Positions 1 to 12,300 of a stretch of 64,000 bases of DNA are shown one piece after another. The stretch covers positions 12,477,349-12,541,348 of the forward strand of contig CM038918.1 of the NCBI GenBank assembly GCA_021904315.1. Direction: 5' to 3'. The stretch is from Sphagnum magellanicum (taxonomy: Eukaryota > Streptophyta > Sphagnopsida > Sphagnales > Sphagnaceae). The notes below the pieces were generated by a model. That model was not told the origin of the DNA, did not search any database, and saw only the letters and a list, made by a program, of their open reading frames with translations. Made by a program: the position numbers and the translations under genes. Within the stretch, counting starts at the first letter, position 1, and each line of letters opens with the position of its first letter.

Positions 1-102
1 TCAGCTATTGAATATTTATTGTCAGGTTTTTGTGAGGATTATCATTTTGGACTTCAAAATAATTAATGCTTCAGAAGTAATTTTTTTCTCTGTTTTCTGC
101 AG

Positions 103-3100
103 ACATTATTGAAGATATGTATAGCCCTCGCACAGCAGCAATCAATTTCATTTCTGAGCTTGTCAGGAAGCGGGGAAAAGAGAATCTACACAATTTTTTG
201 ACCTTCATTGTTGCAGTTTTTAGAAGGTATGCTCACTTTGTTAATTGCCCTCATTTGATGAATTAGCAGGATTGCCATCACAGTTGATTTGCCAATAATT
301 CAATGCAACAGTCTGTATCTTGTGTTGACACACCTATAGTGTACACTGTGAAAAGGATTTTTGAGCAGCAGGAAGTTTCAGGACAAACATGTATTGGGAA
401 ACTTGTTGATCTGCAAGCGAAAACCTGCTGTGCTGTTAAGAAGTGGTTGAATGCAGTGGGCTGTTCCATTTCCAAGTCACCCTTATCATTAGGTCACAAA
501 CATGTTCTTGGGCAGTCCAGTCTGGAGGCAAATCCTGCGACTTGCCTTATAACTCTTAGTAACTTTTCAGGGGTTTTGGAGATGAATCACAGGTATGATG
601 AGGCACCAGTGGATCAAAAGCCGTACAAACAAAAGGATGGAGCATTGTTGGCTGTTGGGGCATTGAGTGACAAATTGAAGCAGACTGAACCATACAAGTC
701 TCAGCTGGAACATATGCTTGTCCAGCATGTTTACCCTGAGTTCAGCAGCCATGTTGGTCACCTCAGAGCAAAGGTACCATCTCAAGTGTCAAAAGTTATG
801 GCCTTATGATTGTTTTCTGTTACTGATATGTTTTTGATGACACCACGGACTGATGTACATCTTCCTCAAAGGCTTGCAAGCATCATAGATTTATATTCTT
901 AACATTTTGGGATGGAGATGACCTCACCAGTCAAACTACATACTTCCTTCTCAATTGCTTACATACCCTCCAAAGTGTTAATTGTTCTGTTGCTCAGTTA
1001 ATGTATTTGCAAACTGTGTGTTGTTGCAACCCTTATGCCACATCTTGATGAAGACATAGCACGTTTTGAATATGTGGAGACACAGGTCTGTCTCACATTG
1101 CAGCATATCCATATTCCTTGAATGGCCTCAGGAACCATGTGCAATCACTGACAATGTAGGCACTGGATTGCAGGCAGCATGGGTGGCAGGGCAGTATGCA
1201 GACATCACATTTACAGACCAGCGAAACTTCACCTCTGCATTGCATCGGGTTGTGGCAGCTCTCACAGACCCGGAACTTCCTGTCCGCGTAGATTCTGTGG
1301 TTGCTCTTCGTGCCTTTGTGGAAGCCTGTAAAGGTGGTAGTTTCATTCCTCTCCCTCTGTTATCCATGCCTTATGACAACTCTCAGATCTCTTATGGTGT
1401 AGAATTAGTCTGGATTTGGCAACTGAGATGTCAAGTTGCTGGTTGAAACTCTGAACTGGCTCTAGAGTGATATGCAGGAAGTTTAGCATGAATTGTAGAT
1501 AATAATTTGATGTCCCTCTCATTTTGGGGTTTTGTTTATGTGACTTTGATGATGTTAACAGATCTCAGTGAGATTCGACCAATTTTACCCCAACTCTTAG
1601 ATGGTAAGTTGTCAATTGCTAAGGTGGTGGAGGCTTCTGTTATTGCATTTGCAGTTAGCAAGCCACTACACAAGGGCAGTTGTATGTTGATGTTCTGTTT
1701 TGTGGTTAGGTGAAGACAAGCTTGATTTTTCTTTTGTATTTTCAGGATGCTCCCTGGCCTGAATTTTGCAGTAATTGAAAACTGTACCTTCCGAAATGTG
1801 GAAGGCTCAGTACAGCCTGTCTGACAGGCTGTATTGGGCCTTCCACATTTTGGAAGGTACAGTTTTCAAACTCAGTACTTTATATTTTGCATATTACATC
1901 ATTTTTCCCATTTTATCACTTTTTGTCTTTATTTATATAAGGAAGTGGAAATAAAAATCATGCTGGTCTTTTTAGACCCTTGCAGGTTTTCAACCCGTTC
2001 CCTTGGCCTACCAGCCTCGGGCCAGGATCTCAAATGCGGAAGGGTCTATTTTCAGACCCTTCTCCTATACATGCTGCCTTGCTGAGACTTGATTCTGTTG
2101 CCCTATTTGTGATATTGGCCAACAGAATTTTTCAAGTTGATGAATGAAGTTGAGAATGAAGACCTTGTCTTTACATTGGAGACAATCGTTGACAAGTTTG
2201 GGGAGGAGATGGCACCTTATGCACTGGGTCTGTGCCAGAATTTGGTACTACTCCCTTTTTTCTGAATTCAGCAACATGATTGAGCTTCAAGAATTGATAT
2301 GTTTTGTTGATTAGGGGGTCACTTCACTTGCCTTTAGGAGCAGGGATCAGGCCCTATCATTTTCAGAGCTTTTTCATATAACAACCTAGCATGCTGGTGG
2401 TTTGATGCAGGCTGCTGCATTTTGGAAATGCCTACAATCCTCAGAAACTGATGAAGATGACGACGATTCAGGGGCTTTGGCTGCAGTGGGTTGCTTGCGG
2501 GCAATTGGGACCATTTTGGAATCAGTCAGCCGTTTGCCTAATCTTTTTCCTCAGATGGAGCCTACACTACTTCCCATAATGCAACGGATGCTGACTACAG
2601 ATGGCCAAGGTTCGGTTCCTGAATAACTTTTGGCTTCATATTAGATCTCTACTTATATCTGTGGGAATACTTCATGGTCTTGTGGTCAGTTTGTCTTGTC
2701 AGTTGGGCTGTATGCTGGAAGGAAAGGTTTAAGTGCTGTTGGGAGCCTCAAGGAACCCAATAACCTTTATCTACTTTATAATTGTGTTGCTAGTTGACGT
2801 GAATGTAGTGCATGCTGACAACATGACCAAGTCTTCCAGTTGCTTCTGAAAATGTGATCGAAACTCAGACAGATTTTTTGTTTAGTTTTTTCCTGTAATT
2901 TTGACCAGATTTTTGTAAACTTTTCTTTACCCATTATTGGGAGCTGATTAAATCTGTGTCTTCTTGTGTCTATTTTGGCTTGACTGGAACTTGCACAAGA
3001 AGAAGCTTGAAACTTTTTGTGGACTTTTCTCTCAAATCTCATAGATATATTTACCGGAATGATATTCTTTACTGAATCAGCAGAGGGTGATAACTGCCAT

Positions 3101-6100
3101 GTGCCAGAGAATGACCACTTGTTTGATGAGGGAGCTTTCTCTGCTTTTTGTGGCAGCGTAAACCCATTTCCACAGTCAGAAGTTGTATTTCTCCTTCAGT
3201 TGTGAGGGGATTGTAAACATTTGCTTAGCCCCTTTTCAAGAGTAAATGGAAGTTCTTAACTGGAGCCACTCTGAGTAATAGGTTAAGTTTGTTGAAGGGT
3301 TGTTGACTCGATACTGCTGTTGTCTCATTGTGGTCTCTTTGACCCAGATGTGGGTGCAGGTCTTGGTTTTGCTAGAAATGTGTGCTGAAGTATTTTGTCC
3401 ATTGCATCTTGTATGGAAGAAACTTGTTCTAATTTACAGCCAATATTTTTCTTGCTGTTTGTGCAGATGTGTTTGAGGAGGTTTTGGAAATAGTGTCATA
3501 TATGACTTATTTCTCACCAGTAATTTCATTGAACATGTGGAGTCTGTGGCCACTGATGGTAAATGCAGTTGGGGAGTGGGCCATTGATTACTTTGAGAGT
3601 AAACACACACTCCCAACATCTAGTTTTCTTTCACATTTTCACTATTAAAATGCATTGTCCATCTAAATAATTCTGATATAAAACAAAGCACATGAAGGAT
3701 TTCATTGATCTGGTCATGAGTACCTCCAAGCTTCAACAGGGTACTCAAAACTTTTCAGTCTCAGCCTGTTGTTTTGTGGAACTCAACATGCAGCATGTAC
3801 AATTGAGGAATTGCCTTGATTCTGAACTGGGCATAGTGTCTATTGCCAGGTTCAGTGTGTACTATCCTTCTTCTTTGACCTGAACTTCATAAATGGTGTT
3901 CTATGCAGATATTTTGGTTCCACTCGACAATTACATCTCAAGGAGTACCGAGCACTTTTTAACTTGCAAAGATCCAGACTACCAGGAGAGCCTTTTCAAA
4001 ATGATATCACTGGTAAGATTAGTCTCTCTCTAAACATGTTTTCCAACAATGCAGGTGACACATACAAACTCAATAAGAGTGCCGGTAATTTTGTCAACTC
4101 TGCTGATCTCATGCTGATTTCTTTATTATGCTTGCTTCCATTTCCTCAATTCAGAAACTTCACCAGCTTTCTCTCACCTGCTATCTGACCATTTCTGTCC
4201 TTAAAAGATTGTGAAAATGCTTCCAGAGGATTTGTTGCACACAGGATGTTTTGTTACACATACAGACTGATGATTTTTTGTGCATAGATTGTAAAATATG
4301 ACAGGATTTTGGTCTCTGTCTGGATTTTCACTGACTTTGGCAAGGTGTAATAGGTTTTGTCAGATGATAAACTTGAAGATAGCGACATTGAACCTGCTCC
4401 AAAGTTAATAGAGGCAGTACTCCAGAATTGCCGTGGACATGTGGACCAATGGTTGGAGCCATATCTACGAGTTAGCATTGAAAGGCTCCGGAAGACACAA
4501 AAACATTATCTGAAAGATTTGTTGATGGAAGTGGTACGTCTGTCTCCTAACCCTTTCCTTGAGAAGGAAACTTCTGAACACCTGTCTGCAGATGTTACAA
4601 ATGAGAGCTTAAAGGTTGGGATTTTACTTAATACAAAATCAACTGAAACTTTTGTTTTGATTGGCCCTGTAGTGGCTGGGTTGTGCACTAGTTGTTCTAT
4701 TCCAAGAAAAGGACCTGGTGCTGAAGCTTTATGTTGTGGCCTATTATGTATGTAGGTTGATGCTAGACATCAGTTTTTACTGACCATGTTATGGCTGGGT
4801 TGTTCAATAGTTTGATTTGTGCTAGAGAGAACCTACCATATTGGATCACAGTGTACCACTTGGCTATGGAGAAGTGGCTAATCTTTTGCTATGTGATCTT
4901 ATGGTCTTCACTAAATTCTCTTCTGAGTTTCTTTCCCAATAGAGTACTAATTCTGAAATCAAAAGTCTGTACTTGTCAGGTTGAACATCCTAGCTTTGTC
5001 CCTTAGCCACATTATTCCTTTTTCTTAGGTTCCTTTGTCTTTTATTGATTCCAATCAGCTTCAAAAATTCCATAATTCTTTTGTCATTTTTAACATGGGT
5101 ATATCCATGAATAGGTGGGTGTCTTTTGTAACAACCATTATATTGCTTCACAAGAGCTTTTTCTCTATGGTCCTTCTTTGATGTAAAGTTTTGCAGAATC
5201 TCAAGTTAACTGTACAGAATTCTTTTGTTGTGTGCTAACAAGTTTAAAGACAATGGTTTGGATGTAACAAGTCTTTTAATAACTTCTTTGTGATGAGTTT
5301 GATGTTCTGAAATGACTTTTCTTATGTCAACATTTTTCTGGGCTACCTTTTTAAGTTATCCTCACCTAGAAGATTTGAGATGATCTGTTTCTTCTTGACA
5401 TCTCTGAAGTTTCCAACTCATTGTATGTGGACAAATACTGTATTAGTGGTCGCATATTCCCAAGTTATTATGTGGGCTTGACTGTACTTTTAATGGTCTC
5501 TTACAAATTCCTTTTAGTTAAAATTCAAGTGAAAGTCTTACACATTGACGTTTCTGACTAGGGTTTTTAGCCAGAAGTGCATGTATTACAAAGATTTATG
5601 TGTGTTGTGCCAGTATTGTTCAAACTGTTCTTTGGTTTATTCTGTGCTTTCCAGGGTTGGGTCTTCTCTTTTTGCAATTTGCAGATATGTTGACAGATCT
5701 CAAATTTTTACAACATTCCTATTTTCCTGTTGTATCTATGGGCACCTCAACCCTAAACCCTAAACAATACTTATGAAGATATGGTTTCATTATGTGTGGT
5801 CTGTTATGTGTAGGTTGCAAATGGACTCTACTATAATCCAGGCCTGTGCCTTAGTATACTACAGAAGATGGAAGTAACCAGTGAAATTTTTCAGGCATGG
5901 TTTCGAATGCTCTATGAAGTCAAGAAGACTGGCAAACCTGTGCACTTTATCAGGTTTGATTACCAGTACACTGTGATAAGGTCATTCTGTGTCTGTTAAT
6001 GTTTAATTCACAGTAATTGCAATATTCAGTTAACAATTTTTGTCCATTGTTAACTGAATATGGCCTGTTGCAGGGAGCATGACAAGAAGGTTTGCATACT

Positions 6101-7707
6101 GGGAATGGCATCTTTGCTGCCTTTGTCATCAGCAGCAATGCCAACTGAACTACAGGCAGGCTTAGATCAAGTATTTCGAGCTCTGCTGAAGCTCCTTGTC
6201 TCCTTCAAGGAACAGCATGCTCGTGGGTTCCTAACCTTCAACAAGAAAGTTAATGTTTCCAGTAGGGAGCATATCATCTAGTTGTTTGCTCTACTCATGC
6301 TTCCAATGTGAAAACTGATTGTTTTATCCTACAGTTTCCTTGGTCAGCACAGACATGCAGGTAAGTACTGGTTTTTCTCTTTTGTCTGAGGAGGTTAGAT
6401 CCCATTTGCATTATTGTGACTTCTGGATGGTGTGTTGTGAAGAAGCTGCAAAGGTTGAGGATGTGGAGGATGATGAGGAAGAGTTGGAGGGATGGCGCTC
6501 GGGTGATGATGGGGAGTGGGATAAGGAGTTAGATGATGAGGATGATGAAGTTGATGATGAAGCCGATAACCAAAAATTGCAGAAACTGGCTGCTCATGTA
6601 TAGATTTTCATGCCTTCAACTCCTGTGGCTTTTCTGTCTGATGTGGATTCCTTAGTAAGTGAGGATATTATGTTTTCTTTTCTCTCTTTCTTATAAACAG
6701 TTCCTGGTTGAGATCTGTGACAGTAAGAGAATGCTGGCTATAAAACAGCTAAGCTTCTAACCAAAAGAGGAACAAGACTGAGTTTTTACTGTGCTTATCT
6801 CAGCATAATATTAGATCCACTTGGGAGAAATTGGTTTGGATTATTTTAGGTAAGGTAGTGAAGGGAGTGGTAGTATGTCATGTTTTGCTGCATATCAATG
6901 TTATACTAACCATGTATTGTTGTTATCCACTCCTCTCAATAGAGGGTATCGGGACTATGTTCATGGTAGAGGTCAGTAATGCAATGAGTTCCCAAATGCT
7001 TTCTGTCCTGCGTTTTTATCTTTGTCTTTCTAATCTTATTGGCACCTGGAACCTTACAGGCGAAAGCATTTTCATCACATAACGATGATTCAGATGATTC
7101 ATATGATGAGTTCACAGAGGATGAGGAGTTTCAAGCCCCTATTGATAATGTGGATCCTTTTGTGTTCTTTTCTGACATCATGAAAGGTATGCCCTCCCTT
7201 CTGGTCTTGGTGGTAGTAGGTGATCATGGTACATACTAGCATGCCAGTATCACCAAGTAGAGAATAACTCATCTTATGACCATGACCATGTTGGCTGATA
7301 GACATGGAGTGCATCTGGAGGGTAGATTGATCCATCTAGTGTCATTTTCTTCTGTATTTAACCTCCTGCAGGCTACTTGAGATGATTGGATGTATGAACA
7401 GAGGCTGAACAAAGTAATACAGACTTCATGAATGTCTGTTTTGAATGAGGTGCTTTTGTGAATCTGATGTTCGTGAGTGGAAATGTTGAATGTGTGAACA
7501 TGGACTGAACAAAGCAAGTGTTGTCTTGAAACAGCAATGTCAAGCACAGACCCTGCAAGATTTCAAGCACTGTCTGGCTCTCTTGATTTCCAGCACCAAG
7601 CAATGGCTCATGGACTTGCACAGCATGCAGAAGAAAGGCGAAAAGAGATTGAGAATGAGGCATTAGAGAAGGCTGCAGCAGCTGGTGGAATTGTGGGATG
7701 CCAATAA
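103..7707 (+). CDS. SAD2: SAD2-like importin-beta (importin-7/8 type), 5'-partial, 14 exons
   Basis: Exons read from splice sites and an unbroken frame: 103-226, 593-773, 1174-1333, 1562-1603, 2126-2244, 2411-2609, 3467-3598, 3909-4012, 4354-4533, 5814-5953, 6074-6222, 6443-6597, 7060-7186, 7535-7707 (TAA). They encode about 660 C-terminal residues; the family is usually ~1,030-1,040 aa, so roughly 380 residues lie left of the window. Recognisable family blocks include [67 protein letters not shown] and [16 protein letters not shown]. These are HEAT-repeat segments. Exons 12-13 carry the acidic Asp/Glu-rich stretch typical of importin-7/8, followed by NVDPFVFF and a short basic/Ala C-terminus. 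Known for the family: a Ran-dependent nuclear import receptor; Arabidopsis SAD2 acts in ABA and stress responses, MYB4 import and miRNA activity. The weakest splice call is the acceptor of exon 12 (poor pyrimidine tract). Confidence 0.95.
1777..1867 (+). repeat. 44-bp intronic inverted repeat (foldback)
   Basis: Arms 1777-1820 and 1824-1867 are separated by only 3 nt. 41 of 44 positions are Watson-Crick, and the other three become G-U pairs in the sense RNA. It lies in the 522-nt intron between exons 1562-1603 and 2126-2244 of the SAD2-like gene. It could be a tiny MITE or an RNA hairpin; no clear target duplication flanks it. Confidence 0.9.
2038..2062 (+). repeat. 9-bp perfect inverted repeat in the same intron
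   Basis: Arms GAAGGGTCT and AGACCCTTC surround a 7-nt loop. A further copy of AGACCCTT lies upstream near 1974-1981. It is short and may be incidental. Confidence 0.5.
6022..6061 (+). repeat. 15-bp perfect inverted repeat next to a 3' splice site
   Basis: Arms 6022-6036 (ATATTCAGTTAACAA) and 6047-6061 are perfect complements around a 10-nt loop. They fill much of the second half of a 120-nt intron (5954-6073) and end 12 nt before the acceptor of the SAD2-like exon at 6074. The branch-point-like TTAAC is inside the stem. Confidence 0.85.
7387..7520 (+). repeat. Imperfect ~30-bp direct repeat in the last SAD2-like intron
   Basis: Two similar segments (about 7387-7416 and 7490-7520), each containing GAACA-x-GGNCTGAACAAAG, are about 105 bp apart. 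The simplest reading is a local duplication inside intron 13. Confidence 0.5.
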
Positions 7708-9370
7708 TACCATAAATCTGCGTCTGCTGATAAGTTTTGGTTTGAGTAAATTGAGTTGCAGTTATTTAGCTGGTCCGTCCTTCACTGAGTCATTGCTCTC
7801 TCCATAGAGCACGTGTTTGGTGTATATTCAAATAATGATTACAAATGCTGGAGTTTAGTTCGTTGGAAAGTCACTTTCCAACTAGAGGGAAACCCATTGT
7901 GTTTCATTCATTCACTCCTGGATCTCAACAACTGGTAAGGGTGCTAATCTTTACCAAGTTGTCAGTTCTGTAGCTGACATCCTTGTCTTGGACATTCTGT
8001 CAGTCCAAGTTGGCAAGTTCACCACCAGTTTTACATGTATAAGCTTTTCTCTATATGTGCATTGTTGGTAGCTTTGTTCACAGATGTGGGCCTTCCAGCA
8101 GTTCTTCATATAATGTCTTTCAATAGTGCTCACCCATTGACCAAGCAAAATTGTATGATTTGCATGCCTCACCAGTCTTGTGAAGATAGGGAACTGTAGA
8201 TGCTTGGCATGAATGCTACACCCAGCAGCACACTGTGCAGGATGGTTGGTGTGTGGACAGACTGGAAAGCATTGGGTCAGATAATCTCAGATGATAGGTG
8301 CTGGGTTGTTTAATCCCAGAGCAGTGGGTAAACTTGTGTTTATAGAAACCCTAACATTCACTGTGCTACTAAACCAATGGCATGAACTGGAAAACCCTTG
8401 GGTACTCTAGTACTTGTGGAGATTTTCATTCAGGAAAATAGATGATTAAGTTTGTTTGAAGCCATCAATTTAGCATCATGCTTTCACTGTGGAATTTTGT
8501 TCATTGTTCTGCCCTTGGGCTGCTTCATCCCAAGGGGATGGGGACAAGACAGAAATCCAAGAGCATTTCCACCCTCTGCAGTAAAATGGCCTGCACAAGT
8601 ATGGGTGCAGTGTTGAAGTCAAATATTGTGAAAATAAATTGAACAACTAAGTTTTATTTCTCCAAAGGCCATTATTGAGATGTTGAGATGTTCTTTGGTC
8701 ATGTGATTACTGGTTGTGTGCCTTCATTGCAAGGTCCTAGCATAATGTGAATGAAAATTGAATGATCTACTTTGAAAAATCTGCAAGAAGTCATCTTTAG
8801 GGTCCCTCTTGTTCCTCATTGCTATTGCTCTAAACAACATTTCCAAAATTCCACCATAAATTACTTTACAATGGTTTGCTTTAGGGTGGAGACTTGTATG
8901 TTATAACTTCTTATCTTGTATCCAATTCTACAACTTTTTATGTCAAAAACCTATTTAAATTACATATCTAAATCTAAACATGAACAACAATAACTACAAA
9001 CAATGCTCACAAGTATTATTCGAGTTAGATCCAAACTACCATTTCAACATCAAAATCGAAGGCAAACCTTCTTTCAAAACTCCACATAGAAACTTCAATT
9101 CCAAAATAATACAATGTTAAAAATCATCAAGATCATATAAAATGAACCTTCAATTTGCCTTTCACAAACATAATTAGAAATTAACAACCAATAACTAATT
9201 ACATACTAAAATATTACATTACTTACTATTTTCTCTTTCCTTAACATTATCCCCCATGTTTTGGATTTCATCCTCAAAACCATTGTTGACTACAAAGGAA
9301 ATACTTGTTAAGTTTACACCACATGTTCTGCTTTATTTGGATTATAGATTCCTTCTATACCTCTAATTGA
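7708..9370. other. 3' flank of the SAD2-like gene, no further gene seen
   Basis: The sequence keeps gene-like base composition to about 8.85 kb and then turns AT-rich. An AATAAA-like hexamer near 8633 could serve polyadenylation but cannot be proved. A 10-bp palindrome around GTTGGAAAGT occurs at 7862-7882. The few short open frames show no family resemblance. Confidence 0.5.
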
Positions 9371-12300
9371 ACACATTATGATAAAAACAGGGGCTTTCCA
9401 ATTGGGCTTGCAATTGCATTTTCCTACTGCAAGAACCACTTGCAACTCAATATATAATTAAAACATTAGTTGCACTAGACAAGTCACTAGTTGCAATGAA
9501 CATAGCATAGCATATATGGTATTCCCCCTAATCATATACAATGAACTAAATACATGCAACATAGTGCAACTATATGCAAGTAGAGAATCAAAATGTATAG
9601 CTCATTGCCAAGTGTTTTTTGTGGGAAAATGAACACCGTGGCACATGGCAAATTCAATAATGTGAGATGAAAAATATTCAAATAATATGAAACTACCTTG
9701 CAACTAGGGTAATTGCAATGCATATATTGTCTTGCAATTAAAAGTTTAATTATTGGGTCTAAAACAATCATATGAAATTTGATCTTAATATTACAATGTG
9801 ATTATTGAAAGTGGTGTAAGTATTGTTTTATGATTCTTTTGTTAATGTATTGGAATGGTGGCAATCTCACAATTGATGATAAATTAGTAATGCTACTAAT
9901 TTAAAACAATTTAGTACATTTTAGTGATGTTTTGAAATTTCACTACCATAAATGCAACTAAATTAGAATTAACACAAACATGCATCTAAATTTGTATTAA
10001 TTAACAATTAAAACTCAATTCAGACATGTTTTAATGTACAAGTAATATTCAACTAACACATGCATAAATGGGTGCCAACATGCAACTATGTCACAATTTT
10101 AATTTTGTCACATTATGCACCGTATAATTTGCAATGTTTGTATTTGTATGTAATTATAAATTAATTAGCTTCCCCACTATGCAACTTACATACATTTCGT
10201 GCAAAACAATGAGTAGAATGCAATAAATAAATTACAATGAGTGACAAATAAGTTGGATAAGTTCACCAACTTTAAATCAAATAATTCAAATGGGTGTTCA
10301 CATGTAACTAGGCCACAATTCTAATTTCATCACATTTTGCATTTCACAAATTTTTGAGGTTTGTATTTGTATGTGATCACAAATCAATTGCAAATCAACT
10401 AGCTTCCCACACTAACTTGAAATCATACAATTCAAATGGGTGTCAACAACTTTGCCACAATTATAGGTTCATCACATTGTGCACCTTAAAACTTGTAATG
10501 TTTCTATTTTTACGCAACTAGTATCAACTAGAAATCCATTAGTTCCTCACAATGCAGCTTACATACCTTTTGAGCAAAAAAAGAAGTAAAATTCAACAAT
10601 TAAATGATAATAAGTGGCAACTAAAGAGGTTACCCATCAACTTCAAATCAAACAACTTGTTGTAGGTCATGTTTATCAATGAAGATGATTATTATTTCTC
10701 CCCCCTTTACATGAATTCAACACCTTTAGCTTTTCACTATTTCTTAATAAATTCAATTTTTAAAACCCAACCATTAGAAGGATCATGCATATCAGTTTAG
10801 CAAGCATCCTAACCAAATGAATTTGGAACTTGAACCCTAATTTCATTCTTGTCCAATGGAGATAACAATTTTATTCTTTGCATTACCTCTTTGTTGTTTT
10901 TTTTTCCCACAAGTCTCTTGTTACATTATCTCATACAAACCTTAGTGGCTTGACCTTAGTGAAGGAGAAGCCAAAATAGCTTAATTAGACATTGGTTTAC
11001 TTGAGTGGACCAATTTTTTATAAGTATTTTGGTATTCTGCAATGCCAAATAAATATTGAATTTTACCAAAATCACAATTATTTCCTATGTGACTGTTAAT
11101 AAGCAATATTATTACAATTGTTATATGGTTACCTCTAATAGAAAATACCAAAATCATAGTTATCCCCCATGTCCATTCATAAGTATTCTAGCATAGTTTT
11201 TATATTCTTAATTTTAACTAAAAAATACAAATAACTAATATATGTTGTACTAATTGCAATGAAAGGTGGTGGGCCTTAACGCATAAAAAAATTTAATCAT
11301 TTTTTTAGGTGGAAAAAATGTGACAAAACATTGCATCCCTAAAATCATAAAGGACCCTTTTCATATGTAATCAACCAATAAGATACTCAAAATGGAATTA
11401 TTAACATTTTATTAAAAAATATTAATTGATCCCAATTGGGTGAAACTATTTCAATTTTTTCATTTCAAAACACAATGTCCAATACCCCCTAAACAAGTGT
11501 TTCTCCCCCACAAATATATCCAAAACACCATTTTAGTTAAATTGCATGAGAATTCATTGGTATGCTTTTGAATGTTTTGCTTTGGATTATAAGACTTTCA
11601 TTTTGCTTTCCCAATTTTCTTGTGGTTGTTAGTATTTCACATTATCATTATATTCCAAAAATAAATAAAAAACCCTTGGAAAATATTTTTGGTCCAACTA
11701 TTGTTGTTCTTAGTAAATTGTTGTTAAAATATATAAATTGTAAGGAAAAAAGTGATAAAAAAACTTTAAAAAATAAGTAAAATAGTAATGATACATATCT
11801 CAAACATCTATGACACTTTCACTTGTTTTATCAATAATATCCATGCATATATTGTAACTTCATAGTTGGTGATAATGAAATCTCTCACCCAAACTTCAAT
11901 ACCTTGAAGGTTGCTAACTTTTTTGCATAAAGAAAAAGGAGCTACCTAGGAAGTTAAACAAATCATAGTAGATGAATGTTTTCTTCCACTACAAATTCAA
12001 CATTTTTTTAGTAAAAAAAAAGAAAAACTTCAAAAAAACTTAATGCAATGGAAGCTTTGAATGGAAGCTTTTAAACTTGTAATGGTATTTCAAATGTTAA
12101 CATTCAAAATACATGGAGGGTTTAAGGGCTTTTGCAATTAGATGGATGTTGTTGAAGTTTTGAGTGGTTTTTGGGCAATTGCAAATGGATCTCAAATTGA
12201 AATTCAAGTTAGAATTATCAAATGATTCCATACAAAAATCAAAACTTAGTCATAAACTAATTGATTTAAAAATGGAATGTAGTCATGTTATAATTGTAAA

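Noticed and set aside
303..809. 168-codon frame read as one protein
   Set aside because: The left half (303-592) is intron; only 593-773 fits the importin family and joins in phase to the neighbouring exons.
5745..5765. AACCCTAAACCCTAAAC telomere-like word in a SAD2-like intron
   Set aside because: Only about two copies; such short telo-box words are common in plants and do not indicate a telomere remnant.
9470..9500. CACTAGTTGCAATG as a CACTA end
   Set aside because: No matching right end or target duplication was found in 9-14 kb.
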